Notes under the pieces: model-generated
Database searches by the model: none
Told to the model about the DNA's origin: nothing
The model's input: the letters and a program-made list of their open reading frames with translations, nothing else
Source of the DNA: JAGOUY01 sp964562155
Lineage (GTDB): Bacteria > Patescibacteriota > Patescibacteriia > 2-12-FULL-60-25
Length of the DNA stretch: 55,914 bases
Direction: 5' to 3'
NCBI GenBank assembly: GCA_964562155.1
Contig: CAZLRU010000007.1
Span: forward strand, 1 to 55,914
Shown: positions 49,166 through 55,870 of the stretch, in pieces
How the letters are laid out: each line of letters begins with the position of its first letter
How positions within the stretch are numbered: position 1 is the first letter of the stretch
Made by a program: the position numbers and the translations under genes

Positions 49166-50140
49166 CTAACCCAAACATGACAAGATGGCTTCCGCTAATT
49201 TAATGGGATCATGGCGTAAAAGACTGCGTTTGAGGTGATCGCCCGGCTTTGGTTCTTGGATATCGTTGGAAAGGAGAGAGGTGCGAACAACTTGAAGAGA
49301 GGCGTCTTGCAAGTCATCAATAACGGGACCTTCAGCGGCTTTTTCGTAACGAGCCAAAATGGAAGCTGGTGGATGCTCGGTGTTTACGAGAACGGTATCT
49401 AATTTGGCTGGTTTAAACGCCTTCGTAATCACATCAACATACATGCTAGCCGTATACCCATCGGTTTCTCCATGTTTAGTGACCAGATTTAACACGTAAA
49501 GACGTTTGCCTTTGGAGCGTGCTAACGCTTCGGCAATTCCATCAACCAACAGAATCGGCATGAGACTGGTATAGAGATCACCCGGACCCAGGACGATGGC
49601 GTCCGCCGATTCGATCGCTTGAACAGCATCAGGGTTTGCCGTGACCGTGGGAGAGAGAAAACAGCGCGCGATCGGAGCGCGCTCTCCTTCTAACTCATCA
49701 ATCGCATGCTCCCCTTCGACTACTTGGCCATCTTCTAATTCAGCAAATAAGTGCGTCGCCTTGGCAGCGACTGGAATGACACGACCTTTTACATTTAAAA
49801 TACGATGCGCTTCACGGACAGCAGACAACGAGTCACCGGTGACTTTTTCGAGAGCCGATAAAAAGAGGTTGCCAAAATTGTGACCGGAGAGGGAGCCTTC
49901 GGCAAAACGATAGTTAAATAGATTGCGGAGGAGGTCATCACCCGCTGAAAGCGCAACTAGACACTGGCGAGTATCGCCCGGAGGGAGAACGCCGAGTTCA
50001 TCGCGTAAAATGCCGGTAGAACCCCCGTTATCCGCAATTGAAACAATCGCGGATAGATCAACAGGATAGTGCTTGAGACCGCTCAAAACGGTGAACGTCC
50101 CTGTTCCGCCCCCCATTACCACAATCTTCTTGCGCTTCAT
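49166..50140 (-). CDS. yvcK: YvcK/CofD-like gluconeogenesis factor
   Basis: A 324-residue protein. VVMGGGTGTFTVLSGLK and VSIADNGGSTGILRDELGVLPPGDTRQCL (split) and DAIVLGPGDLYTSLMPILLV are diagnostic of the YvcK/YbhK branch of the CofD fold. In Gram-positive bacteria YvcK binds UDP-sugars and supports peptidoglycan synthesis and growth on gluconeogenic carbon sources. No whiA or rapZ is adjacent as in those operons. It has no Shine-Dalgarno sequence. Confidence 0.93.
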   Translation of the reverse strand: MKRKKIVVMGGGTGTFTVLSGLKHYPVDLSAIVSIADNGGSTGILRDELGVLPPGDTRQCLVALSAGDDLLRNLFNYRFAEGSLSGHNFGNLFLSALEKVTGDSLSAVREAHRILNVKGRVIPVAAKATHLFAELEDGQVVEGEHAIDELEGERAPIARCFLSPTVTANPDAVQAIESADAIVLGPGDLYTSLMPILLVDGIAEALARSKGKRLYVLNLVTKHGETDGYTASMYVDVITKAFKPAKLDTVLVNTEHPPASILARYEKAAEGPVIDDLQDASLQVVRTSLLSNDIQEPKPGDHLKRSLLRHDPIKLAEAILSCLG

Positions 50141-50229
50141 AGTATGGATAGACTAGCGGATGAGGTTGTTTTTGACGAGGGCTTGCTTGCTCCTTCCTTA
50201 CTCCCCCACTATCCTACCTCTCTATACTT

Positions 50230-50673
50230 ATGGATCGTCATTTTACTGTTGCCGTGTTTGTCGTGCATCAGAACAAGACTCTTTTGCATTGGCATAAAAA
50301 ACTGGCGCAATGGTTCCCGGTTGGCGGACATGTTGATCCGGGTGAGTCGTTGTGTGAGGCAGCGATTCGGGAAACCAAAGAAGAATCGGGTCTTGATGTA
50401 GAGCTGTATCAAGCTCGCCCGTTGCCGTTTGGAGTATTCGGTCACATTAAAACCTTGGTTGCGCCGATCCATATCCAACATGAGTATATGAATGATGATC
50501 ATGTTCACATGGACGCAATTTTTTATGCACGCGCGGCGAGTGCGGAACTTCATCCGATGGATGGAGAAGCCGTGCAGATTGGATGGTACAGAGCGGAGGA
50601 ACTAGAGACGTTGCCACTCGCTGTCGATGTGAAAGCGTATGCGAAGGAAGCGTTGGAGCTTTTACGGACGTAA
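50230..50673 (+). CDS. Nudix hydrolase
   Basis: A 147-residue Nudix protein. The full motif is GGHVDPGESLCEAAIRETKEESG (residues about 37-59; GX5EX7REUXEEXGU), with Glu residues that bind Mg. It hydrolyses a nucleoside diphosphate linked to another group; the substrate is unknown. A TATACT lies only 2 nt before the ATG, so either an upstream promoter or a slightly later start is used. The 50709 gene follows on the same strand. Confidence 0.9.
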   Translation: MDRHFTVAVFVVHQNKTLLHWHKKLAQWFPVGGHVDPGESLCEAAIRETKEESGLDVELYQARPLPFGVFGHIKTLVAPIHIQHEYMNDDHVHMDAIFYARAASAELHPMDGEAVQIGWYRAEELETLPLAVDVKAYAKEALELLRT

Positions 50674-50708
50674 CGAGTGTTATAGATAGTTACAATTACC
50701 AACCTCTT

Positions 50709-51743
50709 ATGAAATCTCCCGAATTTTCTCCTAGGAAAAAATCTGCTTCCGATGCTCCGGGCAGGAGCGAATCAACTAAAAGGCCATCTACTTGGAAAGA
50801 TACCGTTGTTAGAGCAGCACTTGGTGTTGGTGTGGCCCTCGGAGGGGCCGCGGGCATTTCAAGCATGCGTGAATCTGGGGCTCGGTCATCGGACTCGAGT
50901 CGCTCTCACGAGACTCGTCGTGATCGCTCTTCTCCTTCTTCTGCTCGTCAGGAAGCTCCTTGGCCACAGCAACCCATGATGGATCCTGAACCCTCCACGA
51001 CAGATACGCGGACTCCATCATTAACGGAAGAGCAACAACGCATTGCCGATGGGCCGATCACGGATCCAGAAACATTAAAACGAACGGGTGCGATAGAAAT
51101 GCAACAAATTTTGGACGAGGGCGGCATCGAACGGTACTACAATAACCCAGCAGGATTTAGACACTTTCTTCGCTGTCGTCTTGCGGAACTTATTCGCACG
51201 GATGACACGGAGAGCGATGAAGTCAGAACCGCCGAAGAGGAGGCGTATAAGGAGCTTTTAGAAGAGGCAAAGGAACGATCTCGGACCCAGGGAGCAGAGG
51301 AAGGGGTTCGTCTCGCTCGGTTAGCGGGATCTGATAAAGCCTATGACTTCGCTATCGCGCATGACAGGCCTGAACTTGCGGCCGACGTCGTTCATCAACA
51401 CCTTGTCTCAGAAGAAGAGGCGCGCGCTGACGATCGAGCGAGAGCAGAAATTTTAACAGAAGCCATCGGCGAACACCCAGAAACATTGGATCAAGTGGTC
51501 TCACACTTATTGCCCCGAGAGCGGGATTTGTTACGCCGAGGTTTAGAGCAAGATGCCAAGGATGAACAGCGACACCTTCGGTCCAATATACGCTATCTTC
51601 TCAATCCCTCCCGCGATTCATCACGGGACGTGGCCATTAACCAAGAAATTCGAGACTCGGAAATGTGGTTGGCGCGCTTGCGCATGGGGTATCGTCAGGC
51701 GTATGGAGCAGATCTTCCTTCTTTGCCTCGAGAGGAAGGATAG
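50709..51743 (+). CDS. Charged hypothetical protein with single membrane helix, 344 aa
   Basis: Unrecognised. About 35 basic residues precede a Gly/Ala-rich hydrophobic helix (AALGVGVALGGAAGI), followed by a long Ser/Arg/Pro-rich disordered linker (to about 105) and a highly charged helical C-terminal domain (EEEAYKELLEEAKERSRTQG, LLPRERDLLRRGLEQDAKD). It is probably a membrane-anchored cytoplasmic or exported helical protein. The ATG at 50709 starts the basic region; earlier in-frame codons lie inside the Nudix gene. Confidence 0.72.
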   Translation: MKSPEFSPRKKSASDAPGRSESTKRPSTWKDTVVRAALGVGVALGGAAGISSMRESGARSSDSSRSHETRRDRSSPSSARQEAPWPQQPMMDPEPSTTDTRTPSLTEEQQRIADGPITDPETLKRTGAIEMQQILDEGGIERYYNNPAGFRHFLRCRLAELIRTDDTESDEVRTAEEEAYKELLEEAKERSRTQGAEEGVRLARLAGSDKAYDFAIAHDRPELAADVVHQHLVSEEEARADDRARAEILTEAIGEHPETLDQVVSHLLPRERDLLRRGLEQDAKDEQRHLRSNIRYLLNPSRDSSRDVAINQEIRDSEMWLARLRMGYRQAYGADLPSLPREEG

Positions 51744-51760
51744 GATGGTTGTTTTGGGGA

Positions 51761-52513
51761 TTAAACTTCCAAGTACAAGGGGCTATGATCCGATACCTCA
51801 TCAGGGAGGACGCGGAAGTCTTTTACTCCAATCTCAGGGCTTACAAAGGCATAATCCGCAAACCGAACGGATTTTGTGTAGAATCGAGTTCTTGTTGAGG
51901 CCGCGCCTGTTTCGCGGATGAGATTGCGTAGACCAGCCTGTTCAAGCAGTTGCACGCTTTTGATATTGAGATCGAGATTAAAATCGCCCATCACAATGAC
52001 TGGATGATTGCGAGTTTTTATGAAGTCGATGATGCGCTGTGATTGCAGCAATCGTTCAGGCGTATCCCCTTTTCCCTCGGGCTGCCAGGCTGCATGCAGG
52101 TTTACGATCGTGAGCGGACCTTCCGGCCGCTGGATCGTTAGATACTGAAGAGGACGCGCGTGATCCGCAATGTCTTCGCTAGAAATCCAGCCGCGTTCGC
52201 GGTAGATAAAATGCTCACCTTCAGCCAAGATGGAGATGTCTTTTTTTACGAAGATCGTTAACCCCCAAAAATCAAAGAAACTTGGTCGAAAGTAGGAAAC
52301 ATGGTTGGATAAGGCCCTATTAAGTTTAGCGAGGAGCTGCGGCTCGACCCCTTCCATACTTCTTCCCGCTGCGAACTCTTCCACCATATGCTCTCCCCCA
52401 TTCCAAATTTCTTGTAGACAGAAGATATCGACGTGTTTGTGCTGCTCGAAAAAGGCGAGGAGATTCTTCAGGCCGGCGCGCGCGCCCCAGGTATTGAGAG
52501 AGATGAGTTGCAT
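51761..52513 (-). CDS. Endonuclease/exonuclease/phosphatase-family hydrolase
   Basis: A 250-residue EEP-fold enzyme, related to DNase I and exonuclease III. Metal and catalytic motifs are LISLNTWGAR, FCLQEIW (Glu), IVNLHAAWQPEG, VIVMGDFNLDL and VSDHSPLYLEV. Substrate (DNA, RNA or phospholipid) is not readable. A C-terminal ADYAFVSPEIG loop fits this fold. It has an extended -10 (52525-52533) 11 nt before the ATG. Confidence 0.92.
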   Translation of the reverse strand: MQLISLNTWGARAGLKNLLAFFEQHKHVDIFCLQEIWNGGEHMVEEFAAGRSMEGVEPQLLAKLNRALSNHVSYFRPSFFDFWGLTIFVKKDISILAEGEHFIYRERGWISSEDIADHARPLQYLTIQRPEGPLTIVNLHAAWQPEGKGDTPERLLQSQRIIDFIKTRNHPVIVMGDFNLDLNIKSVQLLEQAGLRNLIRETGAASTRTRFYTKSVRFADYAFVSPEIGVKDFRVLPDEVSDHSPLYLEV

Positions 52514-52524
52514 ATACGTTTTTT

Positions 52525-52533
52525 ACTGTAGCA
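52525..52533 (-). promoter_or_regulatory. Extended -10 promoter of the EEP gene
   Basis: Minus-strand TG-C-TACAGT, 11 nt before the ATG at 52513. Confidence 0.5.
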
Positions 52534-52643
52534 TCATCGTTTCCATCTTATCCATGAGAGAGATTTTTTCAACCTATCCCGCCTTTACAGGTGCCTCGTC
52601 ATCGATCCTTATTCCTCTTTTATTCTCCGGTGAGGACGCAAGA

Positions 52644-52684
52644 GGAACCATAAACACCGACCAAGCGTCGGTGTTTATGGTTCC
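52644..52684. repeat. 18-bp inverted repeat directly upstream of the pyrD promoter
   Basis: GGAACCATAAACACCGAC and its exact reverse complement are separated by CAAGC. The right arm ends 1 nt before the -35 box of pyrD (52686). It may block read-through into pyrD or bind a regulator. The remaining 52534-52643 gap shows no gene. Confidence 0.8.
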
Positions 52685-52685
52685 G

Positions 52686-52714
52686 TTGACTTCCCTCGTT
52701 TATCTGACTAGATT
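52686..52714 (+). promoter_or_regulatory. pyrD promoter
   Basis: TTGACT (52686-52691), 17-nt spacer and TAGATT (52709-52714). Leader of about 55 nt to the ATG at 52777. Confidence 0.65.
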
Positions 52715-52776
52715 GGTAGTTACCCGACCAAAGAAGCTCGAGAAGCTCACCTGGTTTGGTTTTTGTTTCTCTTGCT

Positions 52777-53907
52777 ATGTCTACTCCTCGACCAGTCCCC
52801 CTTTTTGCTGGCGTGCTCTATCGCACGATTGTGAAGCCTATCTGCTTCCGTTTTGACCCAGAGGATATTCATGATGCTATTACGTCTCTGGGGGTTTTTA
52901 TGGGGCGTTTTTCGCTTGTTCGCCGTGCCTTGCAGTGGGCGTTTGTCTATCGGGATCCCCGTCTCAAGCAGATCATCGCTGGTGTACCATTTTTGAATCC
53001 AGTAGGGCTCTCTGCCGGGTTTGATAAGAACGTGAAGCTCGTCTCTCTTTTACCGAGTATTGGGTTTGGCGCAGCTGAATTTGGATCGATTACCCTTAAG
53101 CCGTACGGCGGCAATCCAAAGCCTCGCCTTGTGCGACTCCCAAAATCAAAAGGCATCGTTGTGAATTACGGGTTGATGAATGATGGGGCTGAAGCGATCA
53201 TCCCTCGGTTCCGTGCGGATACAAATGGCATGGTCGTGGGAGTTTCGATTGCAAAGACGAATTCCACTGAGACAGCGACCGTGGAAAATGGCGTCGAAGA
53301 CTACGCGCGATGCCTTCAGCTCGTGAAAGATGCTGAGGTAGGCGATTACTACACGCTGAATGTTTCTTGTCCGAATACATTTGGAGGTGAACCGTTTACC
53401 ACGAAAGAGACCCTCACGATGCTTTTGGAACGCGTCCAAAAGATTGGCGCCACAAAACCGATCTTTGTGAAGCTCCCTATCAATCTTTCAATGGATGATC
53501 TCGACGGCTTACTTCGTGTTTGCGTCCAGTTTTGTGTGGCAGGCGTCATCATCGGCAACCTCAATAAAGTGCGTGATCCTCACGTGATTCACGATCCTAT
53601 TGCATATCAGGTCAAGGGAGGTATCAGCGGTAAACCGACAGAGGATTTAAGCAACGCCTGCATCTCCTATACTCACAAACACTACGGCGATTCCCTTTAT
53701 ATCATTGGCCTGGGTGGGATTTTTTCGGCGGAGGATGCGTATGCCAAGATCCGCGCGGGAGCATCACTCGTGCAGTTGATCACGGGGATGATCTTTGAAG
53801 GCCCGCAACTCATCGGTGAGATTAATGCTGGGCTTGTGAAGCTTTTGGAGCGGGATGGGTTTGCGTCGATTGCCGAGGCGGTGGGTAGCGATTATCAATT
53901 ACCTTGA
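52777..53907 (+). CDS. pyrD: Dihydroorotate dehydrogenase (class 2-like)
   Basis: A 376-residue FMN enzyme that oxidises dihydroorotate to orotate in pyrimidine synthesis. PVGLSAGFDKNVKLVSLLPS, GFGAAEFGSITLKPYGGNPK, NYGLMNDGAEAI, YTLNVSCPNTFGGEP, KPIFVKLPINLS and GLGGIFSAEDAYAKIRAGAS (FMN phosphate site) are visible. The N-terminal helical region resembles the quinone-dependent class. pyrH and cdd are elsewhere in the window, so pyrimidine genes are scattered. It starts at the ATG at 52777, has its own promoter and a terminator. Confidence 0.92.
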   Translation: MSTPRPVPLFAGVLYRTIVKPICFRFDPEDIHDAITSLGVFMGRFSLVRRALQWAFVYRDPRLKQIIAGVPFLNPVGLSAGFDKNVKLVSLLPSIGFGAAEFGSITLKPYGGNPKPRLVRLPKSKGIVVNYGLMNDGAEAIIPRFRADTNGMVVGVSIAKTNSTETATVENGVEDYARCLQLVKDAEVGDYYTLNVSCPNTFGGEPFTTKETLTMLLERVQKIGATKPIFVKLPINLSMDDLDGLLRVCVQFCVAGVIIGNLNKVRDPHVIHDPIAYQVKGGISGKPTEDLSNACISYTHKHYGDSLYIIGLGGIFSAEDAYAKIRAGASLVQLITGMIFEGPQLIGEINAGLVKLLERDGFASIAEAVGSDYQLP

Positions 53908-53964
53908 ACCATTTTCATACAAAACTCTATTTAGGACAAAGTGGTTTATTTCAAAAATATCTAT

Positions 53965-53989
53965 AAAGCCAAAAGTCGGCTTTCTTTTT
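53965..53989 (+). terminator. pyrD terminator
   Basis: AAAGCC-loop-GGCTTT followed by CTTTTTG, about 60 nt after the stop. Confidence 0.75.
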
Positions 53990-54010
53990 GTACCCGTTTT
54001 CCTAACTATA

Positions 54011-54039
54011 TTGACCATTTTACTATATTATGATATTTT
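54011..54039 (+). promoter_or_regulatory. Probable promoter of the 171-aa cassette gene
   Basis: TTGACC (54011-54016), 17-nt spacer and TATTTT (54034-54039). TATTAT-like boxes nearby are alternatives. A GTCCT-AAAA-AGGAC hairpin (about 54045-54058) begins the leader, and GAGAGGA precedes the ATG. Confidence 0.5.
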
Positions 54040-54084
54040 TTCTGGTCCTAAAAAGGACAGCGTCCAAGAGAAAAGAGAGGATTC

Positions 54085-54600
54085 ATGTCCAACACGGTAG
54101 CGTTCCAAGGATTGTTCGTGTGCGAGCCCGATCAAGCACCTCAATCCATCCCCGCTGAGCGCGTTCACTGCGAGAACGTGCACCTTCTCGCCAACGATGG
54201 CGTCGAGCTCTGGCTGAAGATCGAAGGAGACAGCGTTGGGGTCGCGATCCACCACATCGTGGGCGCGAACCTCAACCGCCTCCTGCGCAAAAGGCGTGGA
54301 GAAGACGAACGGCGTGCCACCGTCAACGGTAGCATAGCGAACTTCACAGAACGGCTGTCCTGGGATCGCATCGCAGAGCTGACCGATCGACATGTGATCA
54401 GGCTCGTGGATGCCGTACGCCCCCGCGCCCTAAATCCGCGCCACGCGCTGCACGCCTTCCTCATGGAACGGCTCGTAGAGCTCCGCATCGAACGAACGGC
54501 CGATGACAGCGGGATCGAATACATCTTGCGATTCCAAGACGATCTCACCCTCACCCAACGCGTGCCCTGGAAGAACTGCTCGGACATTTTCGATCCCTGA
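54085..54600 (+). CDS. GC-rich hypothetical protein, 171 aa (cassette gene)
   Basis: Unrecognised. Soluble, beta-rich start (MSNTVAFQGLFVCEPDQAPQ, VELWLKIEGDSVGVAIHHIV) and an Arg-rich helical second half (HAFLMERLVELRIERTADDS). No signal peptide. The ATG at 54085 follows GAGAGGA. GC content is visibly above the neighbours, and the gene is followed by a private terminator (54637-54692) that is almost identical to the one at 55744. Confidence 0.7.
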   Translation: MSNTVAFQGLFVCEPDQAPQSIPAERVHCENVHLLANDGVELWLKIEGDSVGVAIHHIVGANLNRLLRKRRGEDERRATVNGSIANFTERLSWDRIAELTDRHVIRLVDAVRPRALNPRHALHAFLMERLVELRIERTADDSGIEYILRFQDDLTLTQRVPWKNCSDIFDP

Positions 54601-54636
54601 CCTTTTAGACCTCTCGTACCAGGTCCTTCTACCCAT

Positions 54637-54692
54637 CCCCGATCACATCGCGACAACATTCTCGTCGCCTGCGGTCGGGGTGTTGTTGTTTA
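54637..54692 (+). terminator. Terminator, copy 1 of a twin pair
   Basis: CCCCGA...TCGGGG with inner GCGAC/GTCGC, followed by TGTTGTTGTTT. It is nearly identical over about 55 nt to 55744-55799. Two bases differ by my reading. Confidence 0.75.
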
Positions 54693-54717
54693 TACAGGAG
54701 CAGAAATCTAACCGATT

Positions 54718-55068
54718 TTAGAGCCGAGCATCGTCTCGCATGACCTCGATTTTAATACCTACTACTCCATACTGTTCTTCCTGTTCTTTGGTGTAGTACT
54801 GATACATGTCTTGCGGATTCGCTTTGTGTTCTTTCCCGAATACCGTTGGAGGAAGCATCTCAAACAGTTCCGCGAATGTTCTTGCACGTATCAGGTCCAA
54901 GACTTTTGCGTGTAGTTTTTCGTTTTCATCCGTTACGAGGGCAAACTCTATTTCATCCCCTACGTTTATTAAACGACGTTTTTCGTCATACAAACGTACT
55001 TCTACCGTCTTTTTCCCTTCTTTGATCCTGTACAAGGGCCCGGCCTGTAGCTTCATGTGATGCACCAT
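54718..55068 (-). CDS. ASCH/PUA-like RNA-binding domain protein
   Basis: A 116-residue protein. KLQAGPLYRIKEGKKTVEVR, LYDEKRRLINVGDEIEFALV and EMLPPTVFGKEHKANPQDMY are typical of the ASCH domain, a PUA-like fold that may bind RNA. TKEQEEQYGVVGIKIEV closes it. The start is the ATG at 55068; an internal ATG at 55056 is nearly equally good. An extended -10 TG-C-TAGAAT (55083-55091) lies 14 nt upstream. It separates the two copies of the twin terminator and repeat. Confidence 0.88.
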   Translation of the reverse strand: MVHHMKLQAGPLYRIKEGKKTVEVRLYDEKRRLINVGDEIEFALVTDENEKLHAKVLDLIRARTFAELFEMLPPTVFGKEHKANPQDMYQYYTKEQEEQYGVVGIKIEVMRDDARL

Positions 55069-55092
55069 AGAGAAAGTACTTTATTCTAGCAC

Positions 55093-55148
55093 AAACACAA
55101 AACCCCACGATTTCTCGTGAGGTTCTCTGTCCGGCAGCGGGCTACTCT
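55093..55148. repeat. 56-bp direct repeat, copy 1: tail of 5S rRNA plus its terminator
   Basis: Identical over 56 bp to 55815-55870. It contains the terminator hairpin (CCTCACGA-GAAA-TCGTGGGG on the minus strand) and 22 nt of the 5S rRNA 3' end, but no 5S body follows it. Confidence 0.9.
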
Positions 55149-55375
55149 AATACAAAGCGGTAGATGTGTTTGCTCAATAGAATCAGGTATTTCCGCTATG
55201 TTGATGGCAACAACGGGTTTTCTCACGTTCGTCATCATTCTCCCTAAATACCCCATTTTGTCCTCTCTCGATCCGCCGGCGGTCCGCCGCGGTGCTGGGG
55301 TAAATGGGGAGGGTAGAAATAAAGCCTGAAATAGGGTTTTATTTTTGGTTTGAAACGTCCTTATGGAACGAACGA

Positions 55376-55404
55376 TTGACAAAACCGCCTTTTTGAGGCA
55401 TTAT
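55376..55404 (+). promoter_or_regulatory. Promoter of the 31-aa membrane-peptide gene
   Basis: TTGACA (55376-55381), 17-nt spacer and CATTAT (55399-55404). AGGAGG at 55431-55436 lies about 20 nt from the predicted 5' end and 150 nt from the start codon. Confidence 0.65.
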
Positions 55405-55410
55405 GTTTTT

Positions 55411-55587
55411 TCTGTCCAACCCCTATATTTAGGAGGTTGTAGGCGGAAAAATTGGCTAACCTAGCCAGTATTTCGCCTAGAACCTCGTGTTCTGACGATA
55501 AGTGAAAGGGATAACGTCGAAGGCTCGACGTTAAGGCATGCGCCGTTCCTTGCAGTCAGTCGATCGTTCCAAGAGAGAAGGTTCATC
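55411..55587 (+). other. Structured leader of the membrane-peptide gene
   Basis: About 175 nt with three hairpins: TAGGCG...CGCCTA (55440-55479) enclosing TGGCTA/TAGCCA; GAAC/GTTC (55480-55492); and AACGTCGA/TCGACGTT (55513-55532). AGGAGG precedes them. The 55149-55375 stretch before it holds no gene I can support; it contains a GC-rich palindromic run around 55268-55290. Confidence 0.6.
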
Positions 55588-55683
55588 ATGAATACACTCG
55601 TGCTCTTTGTTTTCCCTCTCGCCGCATACGCCCTGGTCGCTGCACTGGCGTACTTGACTTATAAGCGTCTTCGAAGGCGATGA
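55588..55683 (+). CDS. 31-aa single-pass membrane peptide (cassette gene)
   Basis: ATG at 55588 after AGAGAGAAGG, stop TGA at 55681. The peptide is one hydrophobic helix (LVLFVFPLAAYALVAALAYL) with a basic tail (TYKRLRRR). It has its own promoter, long structured leader and terminator. The layout resembles a type I toxin, but no antisense RNA is evident; a small membrane regulator is equally possible. Too short for automated gene calling, yet fully framed by signals. Confidence 0.6.
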   Translation: MNTLVLFVFPLAAYALVAALAYLTYKRLRRR

Positions 55684-55743
55684 ACCGCACAGCCGTACCC
55701 CCCCCCGAGGCGCGCTTGGAGAAAGCGCCTCTCTATCGAAAAA

Positions 55744-55799
55744 CCCCGATCACATCGCGACAACATCCTCGTCGCCTGCGGTCGGGGTGTTGTTATTTT
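55744..55799 (+). terminator. Terminator, copy 2 of the twin pair
   Basis: Nearly identical to 54637-54692, with TGTTGTTATTTTA after the stem. It is 15 nt from the second 56-bp repeat. Confidence 0.75.
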
Positions 55800-55814
55800 A
55801 TAGAGATCTTTTAG

Positions 55815-55870
55815 AAACACAAAACCCCACGATTTCTCGTGAGGTTCTCTGTCCGGCAGCGGGCTACTCT
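55815..55870. repeat. 56-bp direct repeat, copy 2: intact junction of 5S rRNA and terminator
   Basis: Identical to 55093-55148. The part at 55815-55849 is the 5S terminator; the rest is the 3' end of the 5S gene, which continues to the window edge. Confidence 0.9.

Noticed and set aside
3709..55683. GC-rich genes as assembly chimeras
   Set aside because: They sit among continuous neighbours with matching promoters, terminators and shared motifs (rplS-like palindrome), repeated many times. This is unlikely for chimeras, though read mapping would settle it.
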